Part shown: piece by piece, positions 8,378 through 17,314 of the stretch | Layout of the letters: each line of letters starts with the position of its first letter | How positions within the stretch are numbered: position 1 is the stretch's first letter | Origin: an actinobacterium LLX17 | Lineage (GTDB): Bacteria; Actinomycetota; Actinomycetes; Propionibacteriales; Nocardioidaceae | Reading direction: 5' to 3' | NCBI GenBank assembly: GCA_000471045.1 | Contig: KI301992.1 | Span: forward strand, 2,471,452-2,535,451 | DNA: 64,000 nt | Program-made: the position numbers and the translations under genes | Notes under the pieces: model-generated | Told to the model about the DNA's origin: nothing | What the model saw: the letters and a program-made list of their open reading frames with translations, nothing else | Database searches by the model: none

Positions 8378-9025
8378 GTGCACCTCACCCTGGCGCGCTT
8401 GCGCAGCTTGACCGCAGTCCTGTGCTTCGCGACGCTCCTGACGGCCTGCGCAGGCACATCGACGCCGGTCGGTGCCACCGGCTCGTCAGAGCCGTCACCT
8501 GACGAGCCGCCGACGACGTGGCAGGACCTGGCCGATCCCGCAGAACGTCTGGCCGGGTGCCTGGTCGGCTCGTTCACGTTGGCCCGTGACGCATGGGTGG
8601 CCAGCATCCAGATGCTGGCGTCGGACGCACTCGGCGACGTCACCGTGCAGGACCGCGGTGTTCTGGCGCTCGACCTGACGGCGACGGAGTACACGATCGA
8701 CGCGCGGGACAGCGCCACTGTGACGGTGGGGAGCGCCCCCGACGGGGCCGGCGAGCTGCGCTGGGAGCTCGCGTTCGACGGCACGGAGTCCGGGACCCTG
8801 TCCCTGGCCGACGACCTGCTCACCTTGAGCACCGGCCCGGAAGGTCGCCTCGCCCCCGTCAACACCCTCTCGATCGGGGGGCAGCCCCTTCCCTCGAACG
8901 TGCTGCCCGTCGACGGTTCCCCGTGGTCGGACACCTTGCGCGTCACCTGCGACGCGGATCGTCTCACCGCCGTGCCGGTCGACGACCCGTCCGCGCCCGT
9001 CATCGAGTTCGAACGCTCCGCCTGA
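8378..9025 (+). CDS. Putative lipoprotein
   Basis: GTG start at 8378 with AAGGACG upstream gives 215 residues. The N-terminus is a lipoprotein signal: basic MHLTLARLR, a hydrophobic stretch and lipobox LLTAC with Cys24. A Ser/Pro-rich spacer follows, then a soluble domain with alternating Thr and Val suggestive of beta structure. It matches no family I recognise. The next gene, also a lipoprotein, starts 41 bases downstream, so the two are probably one unit. Confidence 0.75.
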   Translation: MHLTLARLRSLTAVLCFATLLTACAGTSTPVGATGSSEPSPDEPPTTWQDLADPAERLAGCLVGSFTLARDAWVASIQMLASDALGDVTVQDRGVLALDLTATEYTIDARDSATVTVGSAPDGAGELRWELAFDGTESGTLSLADDLLTLSTGPEGRLAPVNTLSIGGQPLPSNVLPVDGSPWSDTLRVTCDADRLTAVPVDDPSAPVIEFERSA

Positions 9026-9066
9026 GCCCACCCAGCGCCATGCCATCCCTGACCGAGAGGCCGCCC

Positions 9067-9465
9067 ATGAAGCTCCGACCACCCATCCCGATCGCCGTCC
9101 TGACGACCTTGGTCGCCCTGGCCGCGTGCTCCGACGACGACTCCAGCTCAGCCGACCGCGGTGCCGACGCGTCCGTCCCGACGGCCGTGCCGGAGGAGGG
9201 TGTGGCCGAGGAAATCACGCCCGGCGCGGGCGGGATCTCCGCCGACCTCGAGACCTTTGGCTACGCCATCGAGTCGGCCATGGGCGACGACATCGAGGAC
9301 TACGAGGTCGACGGCACGACGCTGCGCATCCGCGCGCGCGGGGATGCCGAGCCGAGCAACGACGCCTGCATGATCGTGCGCATGGTCGCCGGCTCGTTGG
9401 AGCTGCCGGAGGGTGCCGTCATCGAGGTGGAGTACGACGACACCGTCGAGGACTGCGGCATCTGA
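9067..9465 (+). CDS. Small putative lipoprotein
   Basis: ATG 9067 follows GAGAGG. The 132-residue product begins MKLRPPIPIAVLTTLVAL with lipobox LAAC and Cys21. The mature part is acidic (YAIESAMGDDIEDYEVDG) and has two later cysteines (DACMIV near 100 and EDCGI at the end) that could form a disulfide. No known domain is recognised. An in-frame ATG at 9041 is less likely because it would precede the signal peptide. Confidence 0.75.
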   Translation: MKLRPPIPIAVLTTLVALAACSDDDSSSADRGADASVPTAVPEEGVAEEITPGAGGISADLETFGYAIESAMGDDIEDYEVDGTTLRIRARGDAEPSNDACMIVRMVAGSLELPEGAVIEVEYDDTVEDCGI

Positions 9466-9472
9466 GCGTCAC

Positions 9473-11986
9473 TCACACCAGTGCCTCCCTCAGCTCGTCG
9501 CGGCCGGAGACGCCCAGCTTGCGGTAGACCCGCGCCAGATGGTTGTCGATCGTCCGCACGGACAGACCCAGCTGTTCGGCGATCTCACGGCTGCGCGCCC
9601 GCTCGGCCGCGAGTCGGGCGATGTCGAGCTCGCGCTGGGTGAGCGACCCGACGCCCTCCACCACCGGCCAGCTCGCGGCGCCCCTGTCCGAGCCGAGCAT
9701 GATCGCACGACGCCGCCACCGGCGAGCGGACTCCGCCTCGCCCGCGGCGGCGAGCCGGCGTGACGAGACCGAGGCGGCGTGCGCGGCCCGGCCGACCATC
9801 CCGAGCTCAAGCAAGCGGTCGACCCAGGGCACGAGATCACCCGGCCCACCCCGGGTCAGCGCCGCGGCTCGTCCGGCCAACGCGTCACCCAGCTCGCTGC
9901 CGCTGTCACCGATCAGCTCCACCAGCAGCTCCCGCCGTGACTCCCGGGGGTCGATCATCATCGCCTCGTCCACGGCCATGACACCCAGGTGCCGATGGGC
10001 CGAGGCCGCTGCCCGCCGTCCCACGTCGTCGAGGATCTGCGCTGCTCCGGGGACGTCCCGCTCACGGAGACGACGCTCGGCTCGCACGCGCGCGACGTGC
10101 AGCTCGACCTTGACGTCGAGCAGCTGAGCGGCCGGAATCTGGTCGACCTGGCGCTCGGCCGAGGTCAGGCGCCCGCACCGCGCGTCCACGGCCGCGACCA
10201 GCGCGGCCGCCGTGGGACGCAGTCCGGTGTAGTCGCGCCAGGCGAGATGGCGGACGGCCCGCCGAGCCAAGGCCGCAGCCTGGCGCGTCACACCCCGGTG
10301 GAGCGCCGTCTCCGCCGCCGCGTACTCCCACATGCCCAGGGACGGCGCGGCGGCCGACGCGGCCCGATCGCGGTGCTGCGCCGCCAAGGCCTCCGCGGTG
10401 TCGACGTCACCGTCGAACGCGAGACCGAGGTACTGGGACAAGGTGAGCAGCTCGGCGACCCAGGGCTCGACGTCCGGCACGTCGGCCAGGAGCGCGAACC
10501 CGGCATCGACGTGGTCCTGGACCGCGGACCGTGTGCCGTCCAACGCGGCGAGCATCGCGCCGATGAGCGACTCGGTCAGTCTCGTCCGCGCCATCACCAC
10601 CGCACGAGCGTCGCCCTCGTCCGGCTCTCCTCGGTCGACGGGCTGTCCAGCCATCAGGCGCCACTTCACGAGGTCAGCGGCCAGGACGCGCCGTTCCCCC
10701 GGATCGACCATGCGGCTCAACACCCCCTCGACGGACGCGACCGCAGCACCGGGGTCCATGCGCCGGACGGCGTGGAGCAGCCCCAGCTCGCGGCCGACGC
10801 AGCCGAGAACACTGTCGGCCTGAGCCGTCGCCAGCACCGCCTGGAGGTGGGCCAGGGCCTCGTCGAGCCGACCGAGCTCGGAGCAGACGCGGCCCTGCAA
10901 GAGCAGCACGGCGGGGTCGTCCATCGGTGGCAGCGCGTGGAGCAGCTCGCCGGCGTCGGTCACCCGGCCGTCCGCCAACGACCGGTCGACCGACTGCACC
11001 AGCTGGTGCGTGGGTACCGTCCCGCCGCCGCGCAGCGTCAGGAGATCGGCACGCGCCTGCCACCCGGCCCAGGCGCGCAGTCGCCCGCCCAGCGCACGTC
11101 GACGAGCAGAGAGCTCGTCCGGCGGCACGTCGTCGAGAAGGACCATCGCGTCGAGTCGGCGCACCACCGTGCTGACGTCCGAGCCGGCCACGAGGCCCGC
11201 CTGGCGCAGGTGCGCCACCCCCTCCTCGTCCAGAAGAATCGTCGGCAACCGCTCAGCCAGCGCGACCTCGACGAAGGCCCTCAGCGCGGACTCGGGCAGC
11301 GCGGCCCGCCCTGCCACCACCCGACGGGACCGCGGTCCGGGCCGCATCACCGACAAGCAGGCACCGGTCGAGTCGACCGTGATGTCGGCGGCCGCCACCA
11401 GGTCCACCACGAGAGCGGGACTGCCCTCCGCGAGCGCCAGCAGGTCGGCCGCGGACTCGCTGGCCAGCTCGTCCCCCGCGAGCGCGGCCGCCATGGCGAG
11501 CACGTCGTCGGGTGCGAGAGGCTCCAGCCACACGGTCGCGGCCCCCCGGCGCACCAGCTCGTCGTGCACCGATCCCGGCAGGTCGTCGGCCGACTCGCCG
11601 ATCATGACAGCAGTGCCGCCCGCCCGGACCACTTGACCGAGCAGGACGGCTGAGGCCCGGTCGAGGGCACCGACGTCGTCGACCAGCAGGATCGTGCGGC
11701 GCCGCCCCAGCACGGCCGGGAGCCGGGTGTAGACGGTCAGCGGCTCTGCGCCCGCCAGGCCGTGCTCAGCCACCAGCGCCGCGACCGCGACCAAGGGCAC
11801 ACCGGCCTCACCGTCGCGTCCGCGGACCAGGCCGACGTCGCGCCCCTCCTCGGCCAACCGGTCGGCGACCTCGCCCAGCAGGTGACTGCGACCGGAGCCA
11901 CCCGCTCCGAGGAGCAGCACGGACCGTCCGCCGCGCACCGCCTCCAGCACCTCGGCGGCCGGCCCCAGGCGCCCGATCAGCTCCAT
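9473..11986 (-). CDS. Large ATP-binding LuxR-family transcriptional regulator (LAL type)
   Basis: 837 residues. An N-terminal P-loop ATPase (LLLGAGGSGRSHLL near 22-35 and TILLVDDVGALD near 95) is followed by a long helical TPR-like middle part. The C-terminal LuxR helix-turn-helix reads LTQRELDIARLAAERARSRE then IAEQLGLSVRTIDNH. LAL proteins activate transcription in response to ligands and ATP. The Walker A lysine is replaced by arginine (GSGRS), which usually weakens ATP hydrolysis. TAGATT lies six bases before ATG, so the transcript is probably leaderless. The gene is convergent with the lipoproteins; its target is unknown. Confidence 0.88.
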   Translation of the reverse strand: MELIGRLGPAAEVLEAVRGGRSVLLLGAGGSGRSHLLGEVADRLAEEGRDVGLVRGRDGEAGVPLVAVAALVAEHGLAGAEPLTVYTRLPAVLGRRRTILLVDDVGALDRASAVLLGQVVRAGGTAVMIGESADDLPGSVHDELVRRGAATVWLEPLAPDDVLAMAAALAGDELASESAADLLALAEGSPALVVDLVAAADITVDSTGACLSVMRPGPRSRRVVAGRAALPESALRAFVEVALAERLPTILLDEEGVAHLRQAGLVAGSDVSTVVRRLDAMVLLDDVPPDELSARRRALGGRLRAWAGWQARADLLTLRGGGTVPTHQLVQSVDRSLADGRVTDAGELLHALPPMDDPAVLLLQGRVCSELGRLDEALAHLQAVLATAQADSVLGCVGRELGLLHAVRRMDPGAAVASVEGVLSRMVDPGERRVLAADLVKWRLMAGQPVDRGEPDEGDARAVVMARTRLTESLIGAMLAALDGTRSAVQDHVDAGFALLADVPDVEPWVAELLTLSQYLGLAFDGDVDTAEALAAQHRDRAASAAAPSLGMWEYAAAETALHRGVTRQAAALARRAVRHLAWRDYTGLRPTAAALVAAVDARCGRLTSAERQVDQIPAAQLLDVKVELHVARVRAERRLRERDVPGAAQILDDVGRRAAASAHRHLGVMAVDEAMMIDPRESRRELLVELIGDSGSELGDALAGRAAALTRGGPGDLVPWVDRLLELGMVGRAAHAASVSSRRLAAAGEAESARRWRRRAIMLGSDRGAASWPVVEGVGSLTQRELDIARLAAERARSREIAEQLGLSVRTIDNHLARVYRKLGVSGRDELREALV

Positions 11987-12144
11987 GGCCGAAATCTAGT
12001 TGGCCGGAGGTCGTCGTGGGTCACGAACGGTGGCCGAGGCGCGGGGCGTCGGCTCGTCATGGGCAGAGCGTGCCAGTGGCGCCTTCCGGGGCGGGTGAGT
12101 AGTTCCTGCTCAGGGCAGCGGGCGCACCGCGTCGTGGGCGCGGG

Positions 12145-12693
12145 TCACGGTGTCCCGGCTCGGGGCGCGACTCGCGGCACCGCGTCGCCACGGGACCCGG
12201 CTGGCGCCACGTTCGGCGGCGTGGCGCCGACCGGGTCGACGTCGAGCGGCTCCTCGGGCTCGCCCGGCTCCTCCGGTTCCTCCTCCTCGAGCGCCAGCAC
12301 GGTCACGGCCACCGAGCTCCGCGCCACGGAGTCCGTACCGTCACCCGCCTCCAGCACCAGGTAGTACGTGCCCGGAGGCAGGTCCACCGTCAGCTGCTGG
12401 CTCTGGCCCACGCCCAGGGCCTTCGGACTGTCCCAGTTCGGAAAGGGGACCGGGGTGCCGTTCACGTTGGTCCACCCGGTGGCGCTCGTCGCGTCGATGG
12501 TGGTCCACCGCACCGTCACGGAGTCGCCCTGCTCGACCGTGACCGACGACCCGTTGTTGATGTGCACGCCGGCTGCCAGCGCGGCCTGTGCCGGTACGCC
12601 CAGGCTCGTGCCGAGGGCCGTCAGGAGAGCGACGAGGAGGAGGTGCCGCCACGCGCGGTGGCCTCTGAAGGACGTCGAGGTGATGGTCTTCAT
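12145..12693 (-). CDS. Secreted protein with Ig-like beta region and acidic proline-rich tail
   Basis: 182 residues. A signal peptide (HLLLVALLTALGTSLGV, cleavage near AQA/ALA) precedes about 100 residues that look like a small beta-sandwich: SVTVEQGDSVTVRW, then VDLPPGTYYLVLEAGDGTD and VAVTVLALEEEE. The tail EEEEPEEPGEPEEP is acidic and probably extended. This resembles a single extracellular Ig-like or carbohydrate-associated module, but no family is certain. The ribosome site is weak. Confidence 0.7.
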   Translation of the reverse strand: MKTITSTSFRGHRAWRHLLLVALLTALGTSLGVPAQAALAAGVHINNGSSVTVEQGDSVTVRWTTIDATSATGWTNVNGTPVPFPNWDSPKALGVGQSQQLTVDLPPGTYYLVLEAGDGTDSVARSSVAVTVLALEEEEPEEPGEPEEPLDVDPVGATPPNVAPAGSRGDAVPRVAPRAGTP

Positions 12694-12755
12694 GCGCCCA
12701 GCGTCGCGCCGTCGAGGGCGGGGTGCGCTGGGTAGACGCTACTCAGTGACGACCG

Positions 12756-14186
12756 TCAGCCCAGGGCGTGTCGCCGCACGAGGTCGGCGGCGTCGCTCGG
12801 ACGCTCCCACCAGAAGAGGTGCCCGACGCCCGGCCAGACCTCCAGCTCGGCGCCCGGCACGAGCTCGGCCAGCCGCTGACCTTCGCCGACCAGGATCATC
12901 TGGTCCTCGTCGCCGTGCACGACGAGCGTCGGGGCGGCCAGGTCGCCGAGACCCTCGGCGGTGTCGTGCGCCATGCACGCCATGGCCTGCAGCTGCACCA
13001 CGGGCACGGGCACACGCCGCGAGAGGGAGATCTGCGCGAAGCGCTCCAGCTCTCCGGGACGCTGCGCGAAGTCGCTGGAGACGTTGACCTCGAACGCGAC
13101 ACGCGTGGCCACGGCCGCGTCACGCGTGCCCATGGCCTCGATGATGCGACCGGGCCCGGGGGCCGAGAACGCGCTGGGTCCGCCGGCGCTCGTGCACCCG
13201 AGCACCACGCTGCGCACGCGGCCGGGGGCCCGCAGACACAGCTGCTGCGCCACCATGCCGCCCATCGAGATGCCCAGCACGTGCGCTGACTCCCACCCCA
13301 GGGCGTCGAGCAGGCGAGCTGCGTCGTCGGCGAGATCGGCGATCGAGAACTCGGCGTCGACACGCGAGCTGCCACCGATGCCGCGGTGGTCGTAGCTGGC
13401 GACCTCGAAGTCGCGGGCCAGGTCGGCGACGAAGTCCTCGCCCCACATGCCCCGGTGGCCCGACATGCCCTGGATCAGCAGCAACGGCTCACCGGACCCG
13501 ACCACCTCGGCGTCGAGCGTCGTTCCGGACTCGGCATCGATGACGTGCTGCACGTGTGGCTCCCGTGGTCGTGGATCAGGACCCGGCCAGTCTGCCCCAA
13601 CCGCTAGGCCGCGGGGCGGGAGTAGAGGCGTTCTATCAACGAGGGTCGAGGCGACACGGCGCGCCCGCTGCACGGTCATCGCCGGGTCGCGCAGGCGCAT
13701 GGCCAGGTGTCCCGTGACGACCAGCAGCAGGTCCTCGGCCAGCTGACCGGCACGATCCCCCGCCACGGGCTCCGCCAGCTCGGTGAGCCGCGTCCGGAGC
13801 ATGGCGGTGTCGATGCTGACGGCCTCGCCGATCTCGTCGGGCACGTCGGCGTACTCGGCCGCCGTCCCGAGCACCGCACACCACCGCGCGCCACGGGGAC
13901 GGGCCGCGAACTCCTCGAGCGCGACGAAGACGGCGAGCAGCTTCTCGCGCGGCGTCTCGGCACGGTCGATGCACGCGTCCCACACCTCGGCCCACTGCTG
14001 GAGGCGCCGCTCCAGCGTGGCCGCGACCAGCGACTCCTTGCTGGGAAAACCGCGGTAGAGGGTGGCCGGCGAGACGCCCGCACGCTCGAGCACCGCGTCG
14101 ACCGAGGTGGCGCGGATGCCCTGCGCGAAGAACAGCTCCTCGGCCGCGTCGAGCAGCTTCTCCATCGTGCGCGGGCGGATGGGCAT
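12756..14186 (-). CDS. TetR regulator joined in frame to an alpha/beta hydrolase
   Basis: One 476-residue frame holds two complete proteins. Residues 1-190 are TetR-like (HTH TSVDAVLERAGVSPATLYRG). From about residue 215 an alpha/beta hydrolase follows with nucleophile elbow GISMGG, acid region VVHGDED and histidine region GVGHLFWW. The junction (about 13,557-13,650) uses codons rare elsewhere here, such as AGA and CTA, and looks intergenic. Shifting one base after 13,650 gives LIERLYSRPAA and a stop, a typical TetR end. A GTG near 13,555 with GGGAG upstream could start the hydrolase separately. Either a one-base indel fused two genes or the fusion is real. The divergent MFS gene is a likely target. 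Confidence 0.75.
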   Translation of the reverse strand: MPIRPRTMEKLLDAAEELFFAQGIRATSVDAVLERAGVSPATLYRGFPSKESLVAATLERRLQQWAEVWDACIDRAETPREKLLAVFVALEEFAARPRGARWCAVLGTAAEYADVPDEIGEAVSIDTAMLRTRLTELAEPVAGDRAGQLAEDLLLVVTGHLAMRLRDPAMTVQRARRVASTLVDRTPLLPPRGLAVGADWPGPDPRPREPHVQHVIDAESGTTLDAEVVGSGEPLLLIQGMSGHRGMWGEDFVADLARDFEVASYDHRGIGGSSRVDAEFSIADLADDAARLLDALGWESAHVLGISMGGMVAQQLCLRAPGRVRSVVLGCTSAGGPSAFSAPGPGRIIEAMGTRDAAVATRVAFEVNVSSDFAQRPGELERFAQISLSRRVPVPVVQLQAMACMAHDTAEGLGDLAAPTLVVHGDEDQMILVGEGQRLAELVPGAELEVWPGVGHLFWWERPSDAADLVRRHALG

Positions 14187-14196
14187 GACCTCAGCC

Positions 14197-14202
14197 TAGA
14201 CT
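14197..14202 (+). promoter_or_regulatory. -10 element of leaderless MFS gene
   Basis: TAGACT ends eight bases before ATG 14210, which places the transcription start at or next to the start codon. The gap to the divergent TetR gene is only 23 bp. AACGCTCGTT (14214-14223), an AACG-CT-CGTT inverted repeat, overlaps the first codons and could be the TetR operator. Confidence 0.45.
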
Positions 14203-14209
14203 CCTCAAT

Positions 14210-15412
14210 ATGAAACGCTCGTTATTGTTTGCGCCTCGGTCCCTCGCATTGCTGACGACCGGGACCGGGCTCATCGCTGCCACCTACGGCCTCGTGCGTC
14301 TCGCGTACGGACTGTTCCTGCCCGACGTCCAGGCCGAGCTCGCCATGAGCGACGGGACGGCCGGACTGATCGCCTCCGGAACGTCCCTGGCCTACTGCCT
14401 GGCCGCAGCCATCTCCTTGGCGACCGCCCACCGCCCGCGCCTCCTGGTCATCGCAGCCGCAGTGACCGCGGGAGGTGGGGCGCTGGGGATGGCGGCTGCC
14501 CCCGGGGTCGCGACGTTCGCCGTCCTGGCCGTCGTGAGCTCGGCGGGGGCCGGTTTCGCCTCACCGGCGCTCGTGGCGATCGTCCGGCGCAACCTCGCGG
14601 CAGCAGCACACGGTCGCGCCCAGGCGATCGTCAACGCCGGCACCGGTCCCGGGCTCGTGGGTGCCGGGCTGCTGGCTCTCGTGCTGCTTCCGCAGTGGCG
14701 GGTGGCCTGGGCCGTCGCCGCGGTCTTCACGGTCGTGGTGGCCGGCGCCGTCCTCGTGCTCGACCGCGACGGATCCGGCGGTCCCCTCGAACGGGCAACG
14801 CTTCCGCCGAGGTCCTGGTACACCGACCACGTCCTGGTGATCGCCTCGACACTGCTGCTCGGGGCAGCCTCCGCGGCAGTGTGGACCTACGGCAGGACCG
14901 TGCTGGTCGAGGCGGGAATGGCCGACCGGACGACCGTCGCCGCGTGGATCGCGATCGGCCTCGGTGGCGCCGCCGTCGTGAGCACCGCGCGCTGGGTGAG
15001 TGGCCTGCAGCCGACGACGGCCTGGGTCGTCACGACGCTGACCGTCGCCGGCGCCACCGCTGCCCTCGGGGCGGTGCCGTCGCACTTCGTGCTGGCCATG
15101 CTCGCGTGCATGCTGTTCGGGTGGGGGTTCGTCGCCGCCACCGGTGCCCTCATCGCGTGGACCACGCGCATCGACGAGCAACGAGCCGCCGCCGGCACGT
15201 CGCTCCTGTTCGTGGTGCTGGTGCTCGGCCAGGCCGGCGGCTCCAGCCTCAGCGGACTCCTCATCGAGGCCCGCGGGGCCGCCCTGACCTTCGCGGTGGC
15301 GGGCCTGCTGGCCCTCGGCGCTGGGTGTCTTCCGCTGGTCAGGTCGGGCCGGAAGCGACGGACGAGCGTCAGATCTCGTCGCGTTCCCGCCACATCCGGC
15401 CGGAGGGGGTGA
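14210..15412 (+). CDS. MFS transporter
   Basis: A 400-residue protein with about twelve membrane segments, typical of major facilitator exporters or small-molecule permeases of the CynX/YbfB type. An MFS-like loop (ATAHRPRLLVIAAA) lies between early helices, and a basic tail ends the protein. It is transcribed divergently from the TetR gene at 14186, an arrangement common for efflux pumps controlled by the neighbouring regulator. The substrate is not predictable. No ribosome site is visible, which agrees with a leaderless transcript. Confidence 0.85.
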   Translation: MKRSLLFAPRSLALLTTGTGLIAATYGLVRLAYGLFLPDVQAELAMSDGTAGLIASGTSLAYCLAAAISLATAHRPRLLVIAAAVTAGGGALGMAAAPGVATFAVLAVVSSAGAGFASPALVAIVRRNLAAAAHGRAQAIVNAGTGPGLVGAGLLALVLLPQWRVAWAVAAVFTVVVAGAVLVLDRDGSGGPLERATLPPRSWYTDHVLVIASTLLLGAASAAVWTYGRTVLVEAGMADRTTVAAWIAIGLGGAAVVSTARWVSGLQPTTAWVVTTLTVAGATAALGAVPSHFVLAMLACMLFGWGFVAATGALIAWTTRIDEQRAAAGTSLLFVVLVLGQAGGSSLSGLLIEARGAALTFAVAGLLALGAGCLPLVRSGRKRRTSVRSRRVPATSGRRG

Positions 15413-15444
15413 CGCGCTTTGCAGTGAGGGTCGACCGTGGAGAC

Positions 15445-15627
15445 ATGGACGGAGTCATCGCCTCGATCGCCCTCGTGCTGCTGGCCGTGGGCTGGCTCGC
15501 CGTGCTGGGCGTGCACGGGAGCCAGATGGGGAGCAGGCCCGCTCCCCGGACGATGAGCGAGCTGGTGCGAGACGGGCTCATCGACCTCGAGCGCATGCGC
15601 CGGTCCCGGGAGAACGACGAGGTCTGA
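15445..15627 (+). CDS. Small single-pass membrane protein (60 aa)
   Basis: ATG 15445 has GTGGAG just upstream. The product has one N-terminal membrane helix (IASIALVLLAVGWLAVLG) and a charged C-terminal tail rich in Arg and Glu (LIDLERMRRSRENDEV). It follows the MFS gene by 32 bases and could be cotranscribed. Function unknown; actinobacteria contain many such short membrane proteins. Confidence 0.55.
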   Translation: MDGVIASIALVLLAVGWLAVLGVHGSQMGSRPAPRTMSELVRDGLIDLERMRRSRENDEV

Positions 15628-15630
15628 GCC

Positions 15631-15951
15631 CTACGTCGTCGCCCGCACCGCCAGCAGTGCCACGACCACGCAGAGCACGACCGCGACGGCGGTGACGGCG
15701 AGCGGGAGTGTGCCGTTGCGCAGGACGGTGTAGCCGGGCTCGGCCGGAGACGGCATCGTCCACCGACCCCGAACGCCCAGCACCGCCACCCCGAGCGACG
15801 CGCCGCCGGCCAGGAGGCTGACGGCCCCCAGCACCGGAGCGTCGTCGAGCAGGGCGACCCGCGCCACGAGCAGCGCGACGATCGCGAAGGACAGCGAGCT
15901 GCGGCGCCACGCCAGCGTCGTGCGCTCCTGCTGCAGGCCGGGAGGACTCAC
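15631..15951 (-). CDS. DUF202 membrane protein
   Basis: GTG start at 15951 overlaps the stop of the upstream DUF202 gene (GTGA). The 106-residue product opens with GLQQERTTLAWRRSSLSFA, the DUF202 signature ERTxLAWxR, followed by three membrane helices. DUF202 proteins usually occur as tandem pairs, as here, and probably form a small heteromeric membrane complex. Their biochemical role is unknown. Confidence 0.8.
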   Translation of the reverse strand: MSPPGLQQERTTLAWRRSSLSFAIVALLVARVALLDDAPVLGAVSLLAGGASLGVAVLGVRGRWTMPSPAEPGYTVLRNGTLPLAVTAVAVVLCVVVALLAVRATT

Positions 15952-16322
15952 CCCCGCGCGCCGATGACGAGCATGATGAGCGCGGCGGCGCCGACAGCAG
16001 CGACCAGCAGCACCCCGATGCCGTTGGACGGCAGGGGCCGGCCGTCGCGCAGGGCGCTCTCGGTGCGCGCCCAGCTGACCCACGCATTGAGCGCGCTGCC
16101 GAGAGCCGCAGCGGCCAGCAGGATCGAGGCGATCCTCGCCACCACGTCGCTGACGTCGAGGTCGAACACGTGCACCGCGGCCGCGCCGGCCAGCAACGCC
16201 AGCGTCGTGCGGATCCACGCGAGGAACGTGCGCTCGTTCGCGAGGCTGAAGCGCGGGTCGGGCTCGGTGCCGTGGCCGTAGACCCCGCGCGGCCAGCGGC
16301 GGTCGTCGGATCGTTCGGTCAC
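15948..16322 (-). CDS. YidH/DUF202 membrane protein
   Basis: 124 residues beginning MTERSDDRRWPRG. The N-terminal part holds the DUF202 motif FSLANERTFLAWIRTTLALL, then three membrane helices, the third ending IMLVIGARG. It is the upstream, YidH-like partner of the gene at 15631-15951 and overlaps it by four bases. Function unknown. Confidence 0.88.
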   Translation of the reverse strand: MTERSDDRRWPRGVYGHGTEPDPRFSLANERTFLAWIRTTLALLAGAAAVHVFDLDVSDVVARIASILLAAAALGSALNAWVSWARTESALRDGRPLPSNGIGVLLVAAVGAAALIMLVIGARG

Positions 16323-16337
16323 GGTGTCACCCGTCCG

Positions 16338-17222
16338 TCACGCGGTGGCCTCGAGGCGGGCGAGCTCGTCGTCGGACAGCTCGAGGCTCGCTGCCTGCAC
16401 GGAGTCGAGGATGCTCTCGGCCCGCGAGGCACCCGGGATCGGCACGACGGTCGGCGACAGCGCCAGCTGCCAGGCGAGGCACACCTGCTGCGGGCTGACG
16501 CCGTGGGCGTCGGCCACCTCGGCGAAGGCACCGAACTGGTCTCCCAGACCCGCGGCCTGGCCCATGCCACCCAGCGGGCTCCACGGCAGGAACGCGACGC
16601 CCAGCTCGGCGCACAGGTCGAGCTCGGCGCGGCTCGAGCGGAACGTGGGCGAGAACTGGTTCTGCACCGATGCCAGGCGGCCCTCGAGCAGCGTGTGGGC
16701 CAGTCGGATCTGGTCGAGGTCGGCGTTGGAGATGCCGGCCAGGCGGATCACGCCGTCGTCGAGCAGGTCGCGCAGCGCGCCGATCGTCTCCTCGTACGGG
16801 ACGGCCGGGTCGGGACGGTGGTGCTGGTAGAGCCCGATCGTGTCGACACCGAGGCGCTGCGCCGAGTCCTTCACGGCACGCTTCAGGTGCTCGGGGCGGC
16901 CGTCGACGCTCCACTCCCCGGCGGGCGACTGCAGGTGACCACCCTTGGTCGCCACCAGCACCGAGTCGGCGTCGCCGCCCCACTCACGCAGGGCGCGGGC
17001 GATCAGCGACTCGTTGTGGCCGGTGTCGTCGTGCCCGACGTCGTCGGCCGGGCGGTGGTAGGCGTCGGCCGTGTCGATCAGCGTGACGCCGGCATCGAGC
17101 GCCGCATGGATCGTGCGGACGCCCGCGTCCTCGTCGGGACGCTGACCGACGGACAACGGCATGCCGCCGAGACCGATCGCCGAGACCTGGACGTCACCGA
17201 TCGTGCGCTGGGGAACGGACAT
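16338..17222 (-). CDS. Aldo/keto reductase
   Basis: 294 residues from ATG 17222, chosen because GAAGGTGG stands just upstream; a longer frame exists but lacks family sequence. The catalytic tetrad of NADPH-dependent aldo/keto reductases is visible: Asp and Tyr in DTADAYH, Lys in VATKGG and His in YQHHRPDP. C-terminal PIPGASRAESILDS is the coenzyme-binding region. The protein resembles general oxidoreductases of the AKR11-13 type acting on small aldehydes. No operon partner gives the substrate. Confidence 0.88.
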   Translation of the reverse strand: MSVPQRTIGDVQVSAIGLGGMPLSVGQRPDEDAGVRTIHAALDAGVTLIDTADAYHRPADDVGHDDTGHNESLIARALREWGGDADSVLVATKGGHLQSPAGEWSVDGRPEHLKRAVKDSAQRLGVDTIGLYQHHRPDPAVPYEETIGALRDLLDDGVIRLAGISNADLDQIRLAHTLLEGRLASVQNQFSPTFRSSRAELDLCAELGVAFLPWSPLGGMGQAAGLGDQFGAFAEVADAHGVSPQQVCLAWQLALSPTVVPIPGASRAESILDSVQAASLELSDDELARLEATA

Positions 17223-17314
17223 GGGACCACCTTCGAGGACAGACGTGGGGACGTCCTCGACGCTACTGGTGGCGGTCGAACGTCGCAGTCCCGTGAGCTG
17301 GACAGTCCCGTGAG

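Noticed and set aside
13707..14213. 168-residue plus-strand frame opposite TetR
   Set aside because: Antisense shadow overlapping the TetR HTH region.
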